The notes: generated from the sequence alone by a model not told the origin. Shown: positions 1 through 12,923, numbered from the stretch's first letter. The stretch: 64,000 nucleotides of DNA from Hirudinaria manillensis (GCA_034509925.1 CM067538.1:7928778-7992777); one strand, 5' to 3'. Numbers and translations: made by a program.

Positions 1-1562
1 CTATTGACGTCACAACCGAGGATGAATAGTAAAGGCATCAATCTTTTCATTATTTCACAATTGAAATAATATAGTCATTTTAACAAAGCTAATAAATCGT
101 TTCTTTTTTATTACATTCACCTAGTTACTACGACTTAATAGACTTAAAAACACTTTTAAAAGTATCCGATTTAAATGCTCGAAATTAATTTCACTTAATT
201 TGTCAACTTGTTGAGATGGTTTCAGTAATTTTTGGAGTTTAGTTTGTTTTGAATCGAAATTGTTTTTGCAAAAAGTGGACCGTGCCAATTTTAGTGTTAA
301 GTTTTAAACTTAGTTGTAACAGACATTTATCGGACTTTAAATAGTAACAGAGTGTTCCGTATTCTTCCTATTTTCATGCTATAAACATAAATTATGTGAA
401 TTATAACTTACTAATAAATGGCTAATAATATTAATTAATTATAAATTAATATTATAATAGTTAAATTACTAAAAATGTTGAATTTCAATCTAGACACTGC
501 TCGCTCAGAATATCTGAATTCTTCATTTTTGAAACAAGAAGACGATAACTGAAATAGAACATAATTTGCAAATCTTTAAGTTCCATGTTTTTTGCGTTCT
601 CTTGCATTGCTTACGACCAAAGTATCATCTTGAATAAGTTCTAAAATAAATTATAATTTATTACAACTTACTTCATTTCCAATTATCTTAAAAATCAAAA
701 TCCCTTTCAAATCATCTCTTCAGGCCATGTTATTATTATTATTATTGCAGTTGTCAGTGCAACAATATGATAAATATGTCAGGCCAGACTGTTAAGGGAG
801 GTGTAAGGCCGTTTGCTGACCGATTTAAAACCCTCTCGAATATAAAAATAAATCAAAGTCTAAATGCTTCGAGACCTTCGTGAAAGGAGCGAATAAATTA
901 AGGCTAATTAATTAAGAACTGAACTTCACATAAACTTTATTTCGTACAATCATTCAAACGATTATAATATTCTAATATTCTATATCTAATATTCTATTCC
1001 TTATGGATTTATGGATTTGTAAAGAAATCAAATAATTAAAACTATAATTAGAAAGTCATAGGTTTTTGCAGTTCTAGTTATACAAGAGTAATGGAAACAT
1101 TAGAAGTAGAACTAAGATTTATATCAAAGACTAATATTAATAAAAACCTTGGACTTGATGCAGCCTATGCATGTCTGTAAGAAGGATTAAGTAATAGCCA
1201 ATAAGCATTGACATTATTCATATTGAAAGCAACAGGGTGTCAAAGCGCTTTATTGTGAGTAGGTACGAATTATAAGGTATTTAATAAGCTTTAATTGCTT
1301 CACTTTTTCAAAATTAATTAATCCTATTTATTTATCTTTTATAATACAACGAAAAATCTTATATAACACAAGGTATTATAAATAATAAAAAATTAAAGGT
1401 TGTCCTGCTGTCGTGCTATGGCTGGTTTCGGATATCTCCGGTTCTTCTGGTAATAAAAACCAAGTAATGCACTCTATTTTTTTTTTAATTTTAACCAAAA
1501 CTATTAGAATATTATTAACATTGTATACAACTTCAGTGTAAATGAAGCATTCATTTAGTAAT
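1..1562. other. AT-rich intergenic sequence
   Basis: I see no gene here. The sequence is AT-rich with a short (TTA)n run near 730-745. A palindromic CRE-type octamer TGACGTCA lies at 5-12. It is downstream of the minus-strand lectin-like gene that ends at 1563, so its right edge should hold that gene's 3' UTR. Confidence 0.5.
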
Positions 1563-2505
1563 TTATTCAGAATCTACAAACCTCTTGACAATTAAGGGCA
1601 TAATGAAGCAGACAAAGGTAATGGAAAATACCAGCCACACTATCGTTGGGATAAGCAATGACATTAGGAAGGTTGATTCTGAGGGGCCTACGGAAATCAA
1701 TTTATAAATGAGTAACTTTTTATTATATAATACGTAACATAACACGTTTGTTATCCATTTGTTCTGGTTAATCATTTAATGAAATCCTTAAGATGTAATC
1801 ATTATTTAAAGTTCATTTTGTTTTATGTTGAATGAACGAACAACAGACGTTTACTGCTGTACTACGAGGTGGAGTGCTTGATTCTACAAAGAAAAAGATG
1901 CGTCTATTCCGATTTAATTGATTTGATATTGTTGGATCCCTAGATCCAGATAATTGAAGAATAATTAAAATTATATTGCGGATTAATTAATTTAGTAATT
2001 AATTAATTTATTGGCAATATAATTTGATGATTGATTAAAGTCTTTGGTTATGAACCTCGACAAATAGAGTTATCTCGAAAAGTAGAGCGAGAGCTAGAGA
2101 AACAGCAGATTTCAAGACTTAGACATTTGAGCATTGTAAATCTTCCAAGGCATCTGAACACTTTCAATAAACCTGACCTTCTATAATTAGTTTGAGGACC
2201 CCGGGTTATTACAATATTATTAATTTTTAATATTTGATATTATTGATATTAAAGTTTGAATATTATCTTTAATCGATTAATTCAAATCAAAATAATCTCA
2301 AATGTTTGGAACACAACTTCTAAAGTTTCCATATTTCTACTTCTTGTAATTAAATATAAAAAAAAATTCAATAATTGCTCAACAAGGAAGTGAAGTATTG
2401 GCTGGTGTAGAGGCTGCCAAAACCCCGTAATATAATTTGGTATTGATTCATTTTTCTATTGAACAACAACATCCTGACAAATTATTACCTGGTAGTGCAA
2501 TAATG

Positions 2506-2549
<44 letters not shown>

Positions 2550-4271
2550 TATTAAAATTTTACCCGGTAGTGCAGTTGTTATCACAGACGTTGCAGTGGA
2601 GGGAATATCTGTCATAAATCCGTGATATGATTTTGCATTGATATGATCAACAACATCTTGATAAATTGTTACCTGATATTGTAGGCATAATCACAGACGT
2701 TGTAATAGAGAGAGCATCTGTCATAAACTCATAATGTTAATTTTTAATAATCAATTTAATTTATCAAATAACATGTAAATTCAGGAATTTCCGATTGTAT
2801 CTATCTCGCGAGAAATAATTACAGGTATTGACATTTTTGAGAAAAACAATTTAAAGATAATTATATTAATATAAATGTTTAAAGATAATTATATTAATAT
2901 AAATGTTTTGAATTATATCGTTAAATATTATCATTCTTGGTCATGCTTAAATCAAAGAATAAATAACAATATCAAAGTGAACAAATATAGTGTTGCTATT
3001 TACCTTTCATGCAAACCAATGTGAAGTTATAACTGTTTGCATCGGTCAGCTGATCCTTCATAGCAATTTTATCGTATGAATAAACGTAATAAATTTCGTT
3101 CGGACGCGATGAACTTTGCAGTGGAAAACCGAATGCGAAAGAAAATGCATAACTTCGTACTCCTGGAAAAAACAAATCAAACGTGTTCTTCAACCAAATT
3201 ATTAATTCAGTTGCTATTTATTAATGAAATTTGCCAACTTTTATGCATATCTCTGTAGACAATTCGTGAATAACCGACCCAATAACTTATTCCTTCTTGC
3301 AATTGGTTAACAACATCTAAACTTGATGCTTGAACATAAGTCATTCCATCGAAGTTCAGCATGGTACCTTTCCCGCCAACTTGGCCAAAGGGATCCAAAT
3401 GGCATTCCGTTAGCATGGAGAACCAATCAAGTGTTGAATATTCAATATAATCACAAGTTCCACCGGGGCAACTGCCTGGAAGCAATGAATTCGATTTAAT
3501 ATGACTTTGAGTCGAAATCTATTAAAATTAATTTGGTTATTGTTGTATCTTAATTAACTTGCTATATAATTAAGGACTACATTAGGAATCGGAGATACTA
3601 ACAACAACAGTTGTCCACAAAAGGTTATTATTATTGATTATTTATTACATTTGAGTATCCAAACTTTAGTGGAGATTGGTTGTTCTAACTAAGTCTAATC
3701 AGAAATTATTTTCTTAAATTTAACAAGCAAAACTAAATTTAATAACCTATATAACGGCATAAACCCAAGGCAGAATAAAAGTTGTTATTAGTTCCATAGA
3801 AGCTCAAAATACCAAAAGACTTGATCAATCCTACATATAATCCTGGCCCTGATTGGTATCAACAATGAAATCACCTTGAAATCATAAGTGAAATAATTAA
3901 TTTCTTTTCATTTTCAAATTGTAATGAAATTTAAAAAATCTAATAGATGAGTTTTATGTTTTACTTGGTAATGGATTGTCGGTATCGCTTATCCAAAACT
4001 TGGTAGTAGAGCCAACTAAGTTCAGTAATAATTGGACACTTGGACTTGTTGCATATGTACTTGTAATGAAAGCCAATTGATTCAAGTCATAAATTTCCAG
4101 CAACCAACTCGAATTGTCGTTGTTGAAACAGTAATCCTGACCATCTTTTGTAGTAGCGACACTTTTTGGAATCCCATCGCTGCTATAACAGTATCCACCA
4201 GTGCAAGTAGTCTTGGCAAGTAATCCGTTGATGTTCAACAGAATAAAACCTATTACGTAGTAGGTCTTCAT
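1563..4271 (-). CDS. Two-CTLD type I membrane protein, copy A
   Basis: Likely a cell-surface protein with a signal peptide (MKTYYVIGFILLNINGLLA), two C-type-lectin-like domains, a Ser/Thr-rich stalk and one C-terminal membrane helix with a short basic tail. Exons from the start codon are 4271-3965, 3848-3747, 3475-3239, 3162-3004, stalk exons 2717-2673 and 2608-2564, and 1687-1563. Every junction is phase 1 and the frame closes at 340 codons. CTLD 1 spans exons 1-2 (WLLEIYD, KFWISD, ending LCRYIG). CTLD 2 spans exons 3-4 (SCPGGTC, DWFSM, YWVGY, ending LVCMKG). The last exon is the membrane helix (LIPTIVWLVFSITFVCFIM). I see no EPN or WND calcium/sugar motif, so sugar binding is doubtful. The exon order and phases match the neighbouring copy at 6531-9191, so this is a tandem duplicate. 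CTLD membership follows from the Cys/Trp pattern; the ligand is unknown. Confidence 0.62.
2384..2717 (-). repeat. Tandemly duplicated stalk mini-exon units
   Basis: Roughly 100-bp units repeat here, each carrying a tiny minus-strand exon with acceptor ATGACAG and a phase-1 donor. The exon at 2717-2673 encodes DALSITTSVIMPTISG. The exon at 2608-2564 encodes DIPSTATSVITTALPG. A third unit near 2484-2549 keeps the donor side (GCACTACCAG/gtaata), but its 5' half is replaced by an (ATA)n run, so it is probably dead. A weaker candidate exon lies at 2413-2384 (STPANTSLP). The products are Ser/Thr-rich, as expected for an O-glycosylated stalk. Confidence 0.5.
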
Positions 4272-6530
4272 ATCTGCCAAAGGAGTTTTGACATTTGAGT
4301 ATTTTTATGGTTTTTAGAGTTTACATAGATTGCTAATTTGTAGATATAAAATTAATTAATTGATTTGATTAATTTTGCCTTTTTTTTTCGAAAATCAAAC
4401 ATGCAAATCCATTCTAGAGATTTTCGAGCGAGACATTTTGAAGTAATGAAAATATTGCTTTTTTTCACTAATAATATTTTTAATTTGATAAAACTCACTC
4501 AGAGTACTTTATCTGAATCTGTAGGACGTCCCGACCGTCTTTTCATTTATTTCTTTCAAATACGGTCAAATATTCGTCTATATAGGCATCACAATATGAA
4601 CTCCCCGCCTATTTTGACAGTTACATTCACTTTCATATGTTTCTAGACTCTCATAGCGTTCTCTTACTTGATGTAGTACATCAGCGTCAGACCATGAAAG
4701 ACTAATTTGAAAGATTATATATCACTATAAGGGACGTGACAGTTAATGTAATGTTCGATAATGCCAGAAGACAGGCAAAGTATGCATTCTCTTACAACAA
4801 CAGAAATCTTAACATGTAAAATGTAGTTGCCATTTGCCTGCCAAGAAAAGGAACTTAAACTTTAATTAAACAATTAAATATAATTGAATTATATTTTAAA
4901 ATAAAAAAAACAAGTTAAATCTTGTGAAGTGAAATGAAATGCTAAATTTGTCAAGGTCGTAAATTTCAAAACATTATTTTGCAAATTTGAATCAAGTTGA
5001 ATTAAAATGGCAGAAAAAAATGTTATTTAGTAAAATTAAAGTATTTACTATTTCATGACCTATTATTTAGTAAACTTTAAGTTTTTATTTTATAAGCCAC
5101 TCGTATTGTTATGTCGTTATGAAATCAATATTGTTATAAAATTTTAATGTGGTTTAATTTTAATTTAATAATCAGATGTAATTTTTATAATTATTAGATA
5201 CATAAAACTTTAATTTATGCGAATTTGTCAAATCGAGAATTTTATTATTTTTATATTAAAATGTCTAGAAAAATATCGTTCAAAAGGCGTGTCTATCCGC
5301 CCATTCAAAGAATGAAGCTTTTATCTTTCTAAATATATTCTATAAGCAGGCATTGTTAACAAAGTTGAGGCAGGATTGCAACCTATCAAAACAATAAGGT
5401 AAAATGATAGATTTATAATAATCCGACTTACCGGGTAATATTAACTAAAGGTTTTAAGCAATTAAAGTACATTACAAATTATAACTGATTTTCACCCTAC
5501 CCTACTAAGACAAAATAAATTTGTTCTTTTTTTTTTAAATGGTGGAAAGGATGGACTACCATAGATCCAATCCCTAGTTATCCAATTCGCTCATTATATT
5601 GTTAATTAGTTTCAATATGTGAGGTAAATATTACTAACTTATAAAAAAAAACGCTTACATTCGACCTATCACGAGGTTTGAATTATGTTTAAACATTAAT
5701 TTGCCGAATTACAATGTGTTCCATTTCATCCGACAAAAAAGATTGCTTTACAAATTGTTGCAGGTATTAAAAAGCTGTTCTGATCAGAATTGCATTAATG
5801 TTACATTTGCCTTGGCAAAATTTTTCAAGAATGTTTTTGTCAACAAAAAATTTCTTATGAGTCGCTAGAGGAGTCATTGACCCAAATACTGCAGCAGCTC
5901 AAAGGCAATCACATTTTCGCTAGTAATTATTCAAAAGATTGTTAATAATTTAAAGCTAAATATAAAGCCAGAACTTGGAGCTTGAGTAAACTACAGGGTA
6001 TCCTCAAAGCCTGGACACAGGACCCAATTGGATAACTTGCAAAACGTTTGCACTGTAAATGACGGAAATCATATTGAAAATATTATTTAAAATTAAAAAA
6101 AATACTTTTATCTATGTGTCCAAACTTTATCTATATATTAAGATATTTACGTTTACTGACAAATTAATCATCAGCCACCGTGTTTTGAGTTCTGAATGGT
6201 TTTGTCGTAAAGTTATGGTAAACATCATTAGGTAAATAATTATTTAAGCCAATAATTTTACCGAAAATGTTTGTTCAGATGTCACTAATTGCATTATCTG
6301 CTCAAAATTAAATTACTAATTCTTCGAAATTGACTTGTAAAATTAAACAGAAGCATTTCAAGTCATTGAATTCAGTCAGTTAAATGTTCGGGAATCATCG
6401 TCAGATCTTCTACGAGAATTTCTGTGGGTAAAAGTATTAAAAAAGTATGTATTAATAATTATATATTGTACTATATTATTATTTATTTTTAATATTTCAC
6501 TTTCAAAAATTTAATTTATACAGTCATATG
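4272..6530. other. Intergenic spacer between the two CTLD genes
   Basis: AT-rich with no supported gene. The right part of the 4272-4700 stretch should contain the promoter of copy A. A TATA-like CTATATAG sits on the minus strand near 4576-4583, but it is about 300 bases from the start codon, so I do not claim it. The end near 6530 is 3' flank of copy B. Confidence 0.4.
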
Positions 6531-9191
6531 TTAATTAAATGACCTTCTCTTGCAAAATGGTATAATACAACAGACTAAGCACAGAGAAAGGGCAAGCCAC
6601 AGCAAGACGGGTAGAAGCAGTATGAGTAGTATTGTTGATTCTGAAAATGTAATTAAAAGTCTATTCAATTTAAATGCTGCGCTACATAAATTATAGTTCG
6701 AGAATCCGAGTTTTTGAAATCGGTTTGAAATTAAACCTTTCGAATTGGCGCCAGAGTTCGAAGTGGGATTACTTCCTGTTGCTATTCCCGTTTTAGTTGG
6801 AATAATTTTAAGAAAATGCATTAATTATAAGCTTGTAATAATTTTAATGAATTAATTTAATATCTTGTAATAATATTAAAGGAAATAACAACATTTAATT
6901 TGTTCAAATTTCATTAAAAATTCCTTTTATTCCGAATGCTGAAATTTATTTATTACTAAGTAAATTGTCTTCAAAAAGAAGATCGAGCACGTTTACCTCT
7001 AGATGACATTTGTTGCGCTGTGGATGTCATAAGACTTGTTGTTGGAGCTGCAAAGTGACAAAAATTAGTTTTTAAGAGTTTCTATCTCAAATGTTTGGTA
7101 ATTTGCAACGTAAATTCATTGTAATAATGAATTTTATTGTTCAATGGTTTATATGTTCAACCGGTTTTAGTCAATTTATTGTTGCAAAACTTGTTCAATG
7201 TGTTTACTTTTTGTTGATGTTTGCTGCGAGGTGGCAGTCGTAGTTAAAGCTGTAAAATGTTGTAAAACAAAAATTCCGAAGATATTCTTTGTTGATTATT
7301 ATTAATTAACAAGTTATCTAAAGCTTTGGCAAATTGCTGATCATTCGAGGCTTGGATCCCCCTTTAAGAAACGGAAGCCATTTTTAGAACACAGCGTAAC
7401 AATCATCGACGTGAAGGTTAAATGCACAAAATACTTTCATTCAATTGCCTTTGATAGGACTAATATCGTTTACCTGCTGTGGATGTTGTTAATTTCGTGG
7501 TTGTTAAAACATCTGTTACGGAAACAAAAGAAATCGTTTAGATTTTATCAGATTTTTAAATTATTAACTTGTTTTGACTTGAAAATGATATAAAGCTGAT
7601 ATAAATCGATTAATATTTAATCGGTATGCACTAAATGAAAATCAATATATTAAATTATATGAGAGTATTAGAAAAATTCATAATACCTTTCATGCAAACA
7701 AGCAGAAAGTTTTGCTTTCCAAGAGGCTTTTCATACCATTCCATGCTCAGGATTGAAGATTTCTTTTCCATGTAAACATAATACGATTCGTTTGGATATG
7801 AGGCAGTCAAAAGCGACCGGTTTTGTCCAAAATAAGCAAAATAGGCTCTTGAATCTGCATGAATTATGATGACTCAAACGATCTTTAATTAGAAGTCAAC
7901 AAACTTGGGGTGATTTTTTGCAGATTTTTACAAACATCAGGTAATCTTTGGTGTAAAATGGTTTGTCGTATATAAAAACCTCCATTTAAAATGATTTCTA
8001 TGATATTAATGTTCTATTGGATTTAAAAAAAATAATAATAAGTCATTTATGTAGCGCCGTGCGCGTGAGCTACAGGGGCGTTGTGCCAGTCCTAAAATCA
8101 ACGCCTGAAAGGCATTGTTCGTTCAAATTGAATGCTTACTTGAGTGAAACCAGTTGTAAATGAGTTTAGAATATCCAATCCAATATCTTGAATTCTCTCT
8201 CAGTGACGTAACGAAGCTCAAATTGGCAACTTGGTTGTAAGTCAATCCCGGAAAGTTGGCTAAATGACCGTAACCACTTTTGACCGTGGATCCGTTGGTA
8301 TAGCAATAAGCTTCACTTCTAAACCATGAGTTAGTGACAGTCCTTACCTCATAGCAGTACCCATCGGGACAGCTGCCTAAATATAAAATGAATTATCAAA
8401 TAAAACCCAATGTCATGTTCATTGACATCTGCATTATTTGACATGACGACTAGATAAAAATTCTGACAATATAGCTCTTAGATGGAACGTCTTTTATTTT
8501 TAAATCACTTGAGATTTTTAAAAGGAATCTAAAATTAAAACTGTTGGTGTTGTAATGGAGGTACAACTTAATTTAGCTTTTGTTATTATATTTAATTTTG
8601 TTGTTGTTGTAAAATTTAACAAGTTAACCTGGAACACGGCAAACGACTGCTGCGGTGACCAATTTGTCTGCGCCTTGGAGATATAATTTACCTCCAGATG
8701 AGTTTACGAAAAGGAAATCTTGACCAAAGCTTTCATCGACATTGAAATCATCTTTTCAAACACAAAATATTTTTACGTAAAAAGAATTGAAGAATAATGT
8801 GATCGATCAGATTGAATTATTAATAAAACACTTGCTTACAAAGATATACCATTTTTATTTTTTAATTCAGTAATAAATGAATCCTACTTGGTAGTGGGTC
8901 ACCAAGAATGCTTGTCCATCCGTTGGCAACCCTGCCAATGGTGTTCAACAAAGCAGGTCCTTTGCCAACAATGTTTGCTGAAATGCTATTAAGTTGATTG
9001 GAGTCGTAAATTTCGAGCAGCCAGCTATCATTATTGGAGCAGTAATCCTGGGCATCTTTTATGTTCGTAATGTTTTTCAACTCTCCGTCGCTGCTGTAGC
9101 AGAACTGATCGAGGCAGAAATTTATCGGTTGCCCGCTTATTCCCCCAATCAGTATCAACAGCGAAAATACTTCGAAAGATGAGGTTTGCAT
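6531..9191 (-). CDS. Two-CTLD type I membrane protein, copy B
   Basis: Paralogue of the gene at 1563-4271. Exons are 9191-8888, 8751-8629, 8376-8140, 7854-7687, stalk exons 7512-7474, 7249-7208, 7047-6997 and 6775-6737, and final exon 6640-6531. All junctions are phase 1 and the total is 371 codons. The signal peptide is MQTSSFEVFSLLILIGGISG. CTLD 1 includes WLLEIYD and ends VVCRVPG. CTLD 2 is the clearest lectin-like match: CPDGYCY, SWFRSEAYC, GHLANFPGLTY, YWIGYSK, then LLVCMKG. The stalk exons encode Thr/Ser-rich peptides (for example LTTTATSQQTSTK and PTTSLMTSTAQQ). The terminal exon is a membrane helix rich in Leu with a CKRRSFN tail. It is a candidate surface receptor or defence protein; the role is inferred only from architecture. 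The stalk donor at 6737 (gtttaa) is the weakest site. Confidence 0.66.
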
Positions 9192-11402
9192 GAGGTCAAC
9201 AAAAGTCTTCCGAGCTGAGAGAGGATATGGATTCCTCTTCTTATACCTCTATTATTCAATGGTGGCATGAATAGTCGTCAAAAACCTTTATCAGTAAAAC
9301 TTCGTATCATGATTCGATGATTGTTAATCTCCGCCTGTTCTATTATTAACATCGTTTGAATTGCAACGTCGTACGAATCTTTTTCTAGACCAATTTTCAT
9401 GCCAGCAGGACTTTGTTCAAATAAATATTGGGAGTTGAACTTCTTCGTGTTTGTACATGTTCACCATTGAAGACTGTCTGGCCATTTTCAAGGGGTTGTT
9501 TTTCAATAGCAACGCATCTATAGAACACCTGATCCAAAGAGAACGTGTTTCAAGTGTGAACGTTCTCCTACGTTGAAGAGTGTTTTCTTTTAATTTTTAG
9601 AACTATTACTACAACATGTTAGACTTGTCCTGTAAGTGTGTGATTTGTGGCCATTATACTCGTGCCATTCTGCCATTCAGAAAAGACGTGAATAGCGTCA
9701 TATTCGGAATCTATCTTGGGAATGTCATATTACTTTCTACTCTACTAATACTTCTATGAAATCGTACATTACCCTTTTCCTGATGCAACAAAATGCGATT
9801 CGCCAAATTATATAAAAACAAAAATAAAAAAACGTTTGACCAGGAAAGGAATTCTTTAAATAATTTAAATAATTAATTTTAATTAATTAATTACTTAATT
9901 TGAAAATATTACAATACAATTGCAATTGGTCTTATTTTTTATTTTTTATTAAATTATTTCTGAGAAATTACATTAGTCTATAAATCAAAAGCTTGAAAAT
10001 TAAAAACATCCCAAGAGGTGTGAGGTATCCTTAGTCGTGGGAATGGGGCCAATGGTACGAAGCCGATAACGTGTGACCATTTTTTAAATGTGGTTTCCAT
10101 TTTCATCAGAGTCTTATGAGAATTTTTATGTAGTCCAATCTAACTGAAAGCTGTGGCTTGCTGGTCAAGAATTACTTAACTTGAGTTTATTATTAGTTAG
10201 CTTGAGTTTATTAAAATTATAAAAAAAGCATTTAATGATTAATTGTTTAAAGGAATGTAATTCCAGTTTGCTCAAATTTCTATATCTATTTATACATATT
10301 AAAGGTTTTCAACAAATACTCGAAATTAAAAATATTTTCAAATAATTGAAATAAAATGGTACTTTCAAAAGTTGTATTATATTTTTTATTATAATCAAAA
10401 GCTTTGATTATATTTTTTTTACAATTTTTTGCCAGTTGTCTCCAGATGTCTCAAATCGGTTGGCTGGTCTGATTGCATGTAGCACGGTGAGAAAAATGTA
10501 TTTAATTCAGTGTATATTCATAAGTACATTTCTACTCGATTCAATTTTGAATTATTAAATAAAGAAAATATTGTCCATATTCATTTATATCATTAGAATA
10601 TTGCTACTAAAAATGCAAAAAATCCAATAGATTTCGAGATTAAAAAATAAATTTAGCTAAAAAATAAATTAAATCTTCTGTTTAACTAATTGAAATTATT
10701 CAATCAGACATTATTACAAATTGACTTTACTCAGTAAACAAACGAGGACTTGAAGACCGTTTTTCAACGAAGCAGAAGACAAAATTACATTTCTTCACAG
10801 CAATTTCTTCCTGTCCAAAAAGATTGTTTATTAAAAATTGTTTTGACAAAGACTTGCATTTTAACTTTTTTAAATAAATGAATAAATAAATAAAGATAAT
10901 CTATGTCTTTCGGATTAAGGTTAGGGTTACTTAAGTGTTCCTATGAAAATCTAGAATTTTATTCATTTATTGATTTGATCGTTTTAGGAAAAAGCTTACG
11001 ACATTTTGTAATATGTCTGTGCACCTACAAAGATTTCGAATGAATAGATCAATCGATCAACGTGAACAAGATAGATAATCTTGCTTTCTTGTTTCATTGG
11101 TTTGGCCTGGGAAGTCGCTTTAGCTGACAATGACCTCCCAAATAAATCTGGTCCAAAGAAAGACTGAAAATATCATTTAAATACGAATGCTTGTGACGCA
11201 AATACGCCCAGAGTCGGCTAGCAATTGATCTGTTTTCATCATTTATTCAGGTTATTAGCTCAGGACATTTCTTTGCGAATGCCTGCTAAGTACAGATTGT
11301 GCGCTATTGGGAGGATACCGACTAAATCTGGTTTATCGCATTGTTAAATATGGAATAGAACTCAAAAACAGTATTGAGATCTTCTTGTTAAGTCTAAAAA
11401 TC
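9192..11402. other. Intergenic region
   Basis: AT-rich, with no reading frame or splice pattern I can support. It separates the minus-strand CTLD gene from the plus-strand channel, so both promoters should lie here. A short GGTTAGGGTTA motif occurs near 10918-10929. Confidence 0.4.
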
Positions 11403-12923
11403 ATGTCTCACGTTAAAGAGGAACTGAAAAAGTTCGGTGAAACAACTTCGTTTCGCGGCGTTTCAAGGATAATCAAAACGAGCGACAAGTTTCTGAAGTT
11501 TGTTTGGATAGTTGCTTTCCTGGGATGCACTGCTGTTTTGATTTTTCTCCTAGTAACCCTCTTCACAAAGTTTTACAACTGGCCTGTCACAACTAAGTTC
11601 GGAGAAGACAACAAGGGACGAATCGTTTTCCCGGACGTCACCGTTTGTTCCTTGAATTGGTTTCTGAACTCCATCGAAAACGGAAAAATCGAGTCGTACT
11701 TTAACATGACATCTTATCTCTTAAGAAACAATGACACCGGTACTCTAATAGAACATTTGAATTCCATCTCAGGATTTATGATTAATGCGGACGTAGATTT
11801 AAACTTAAAAAAACTTAAAGACATGCTTAATGACGATTGTTTGAAGTTAATAACCGAATGCCACGTTTACTACGAAAATTGGCAATTTGCCACTGATTGC
11901 GACTTTTCGTTTACGGAAAACATACAGTATGGTTTGTGTTTCACAGTCAAAACCAGCCAGTTGAACATCAGTAATGACAGATTCATAAGAGGAATGTCTT
12001 TGATTTTAAACGTTGGAACTCCGATTCTGATTTCAGTACCTTCCGAGATAACTCTGACCTCATCGCAGTCTCATGGAGCAGTCATTTCGATACACGGGTC
12101 TGGAACATCGCCTGATATAAAAAGAGGATTCGGTGTTGGACCAGGAACAGAGACCCTAGTGAAAATAGAACAGACAAATATCGAACGACTCGACAAGCCT
12201 TACAATACCAGAGGCTGTACTGACCAGAAAACGCTGAACGATTCGCCTACGAAAGCTTACACTTTCGATTTGTGCAACGACCATTGCATGCAAAATGTGA
12301 TCTATAACATATGCCAATGTGTCGTTCACTGGTTCGACGTACCCGATACTCTTTCCGAAGTTCCAGTTTGTGCCAACATTTCGGAGATCTTGAACAAAAA
12401 TCAAACAGACAATGCCTTAGAGAATGTAGGCTGTAGTCTGGCCGTAAATGAAATTTATACATGCGATGAGTGTAAACAACCATGTAATGAGGTCGATTAT
12501 CGATACAGTATCTCTACTGCTCCCTGGCCTCCGCCCAACTATCAGCTCTCGTTCTATGGACAATATATAAAAGAATGCAGAAACATTCAGACCGATATCG
12601 AGGAAAGATTTGCAATCTATGAAGAGTTCGAAACCATGAAAACTATGAAGAATAAGACTCTAAAGGATTTGAAAGAAGTTGGAGAGTCCTACATGGTTGT
12701 CAAAATGATCATTGAAAACGAGAAGCCATTTTTGCAACAGGACAAACCTTTTTACACGTGGGACGTCATGATTGCTCTGGTAGGAGGCATTCTAAGTCTT
12801 TGGCTCGGCATAACGGCCATGACAGCTATCGAGTTGTTTGAACTCTTCTACCACATTGTTAAAGGCGGCTGTTCCAAGAAGACTATCAACAATAACAATG
12901 CTAATAATGGCAACAATGGTTAA
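11403..12923 (+). CDS. DEG/ENaC-family cation channel, intronless
   Basis: A trimeric amiloride-type sodium channel subunit of the plasma membrane; some invertebrate members are peptide-gated (FaNaC/MGIC) or acid-gated. The first ATG in frame is at 11403 and gives 506 residues, a normal family length. TM1 is about residues 34-54, followed by the post-TM1 signature FPDVTVC (76-82). The large extracellular region has the conserved cysteines (CSLAVNEIYTC, CKQPCNEVDY, then APWPPPNYQLSFYG before TM2). TM2 contains GGILSLWLGITAMTAIELFE. The cytoplasmic tail ends in an Asn-rich run. Two usually conserved motifs differ: the N-terminal His-Gly gating motif reads Arg-Gly (TSFRGVSR, residues 18-19), and the G-x-S selectivity filter reads G-I-T (469-471). 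The coding region has no intron, unlike most neighbours. Family assignment is secure; subfamily and stimulus are not. Confidence 0.93.
   Translation: MSHVKEELKKFGETTSFRGVSRIIKTSDKFLKFVWIVAFLGCTAVLIFLLVTLFTKFYNWPVTTKFGEDNKGRIVFPDVTVCSLNWFLNSIENGKIESYFNMTSYLLRNNDTGTLIEHLNSISGFMINADVDLNLKKLKDMLNDDCLKLITECHVYYENWQFATDCDFSFTENIQYGLCFTVKTSQLNISNDRFIRGMSLILNVGTPILISVPSEITLTSSQSHGAVISIHGSGTSPDIKRGFGVGPGTETLVKIEQTNIERLDKPYNTRGCTDQKTLNDSPTKAYTFDLCNDHCMQNVIYNICQCVVHWFDVPDTLSEVPVCANISEILNKNQTDNALENVGCSLAVNEIYTCDECKQPCNEVDYRYSISTAPWPPPNYQLSFYGQYIKECRNIQTDIEERFAIYEEFETMKTMKNKTLKDLKEVGESYMVVKMIIENEKPFLQQDKPFYTWDVMIALVGGILSLWLGITAMTAIELFELFYHIVKGGCSKKTINNNNANNGNNG

Noticed and set aside
3747-3890. Copy A second exon first looked broken by stop codons
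   Set aside because: Using the acceptor at 3849-3850 instead of one further upstream gives an open phase-1 exon, so there is no evidence of a pseudogene.
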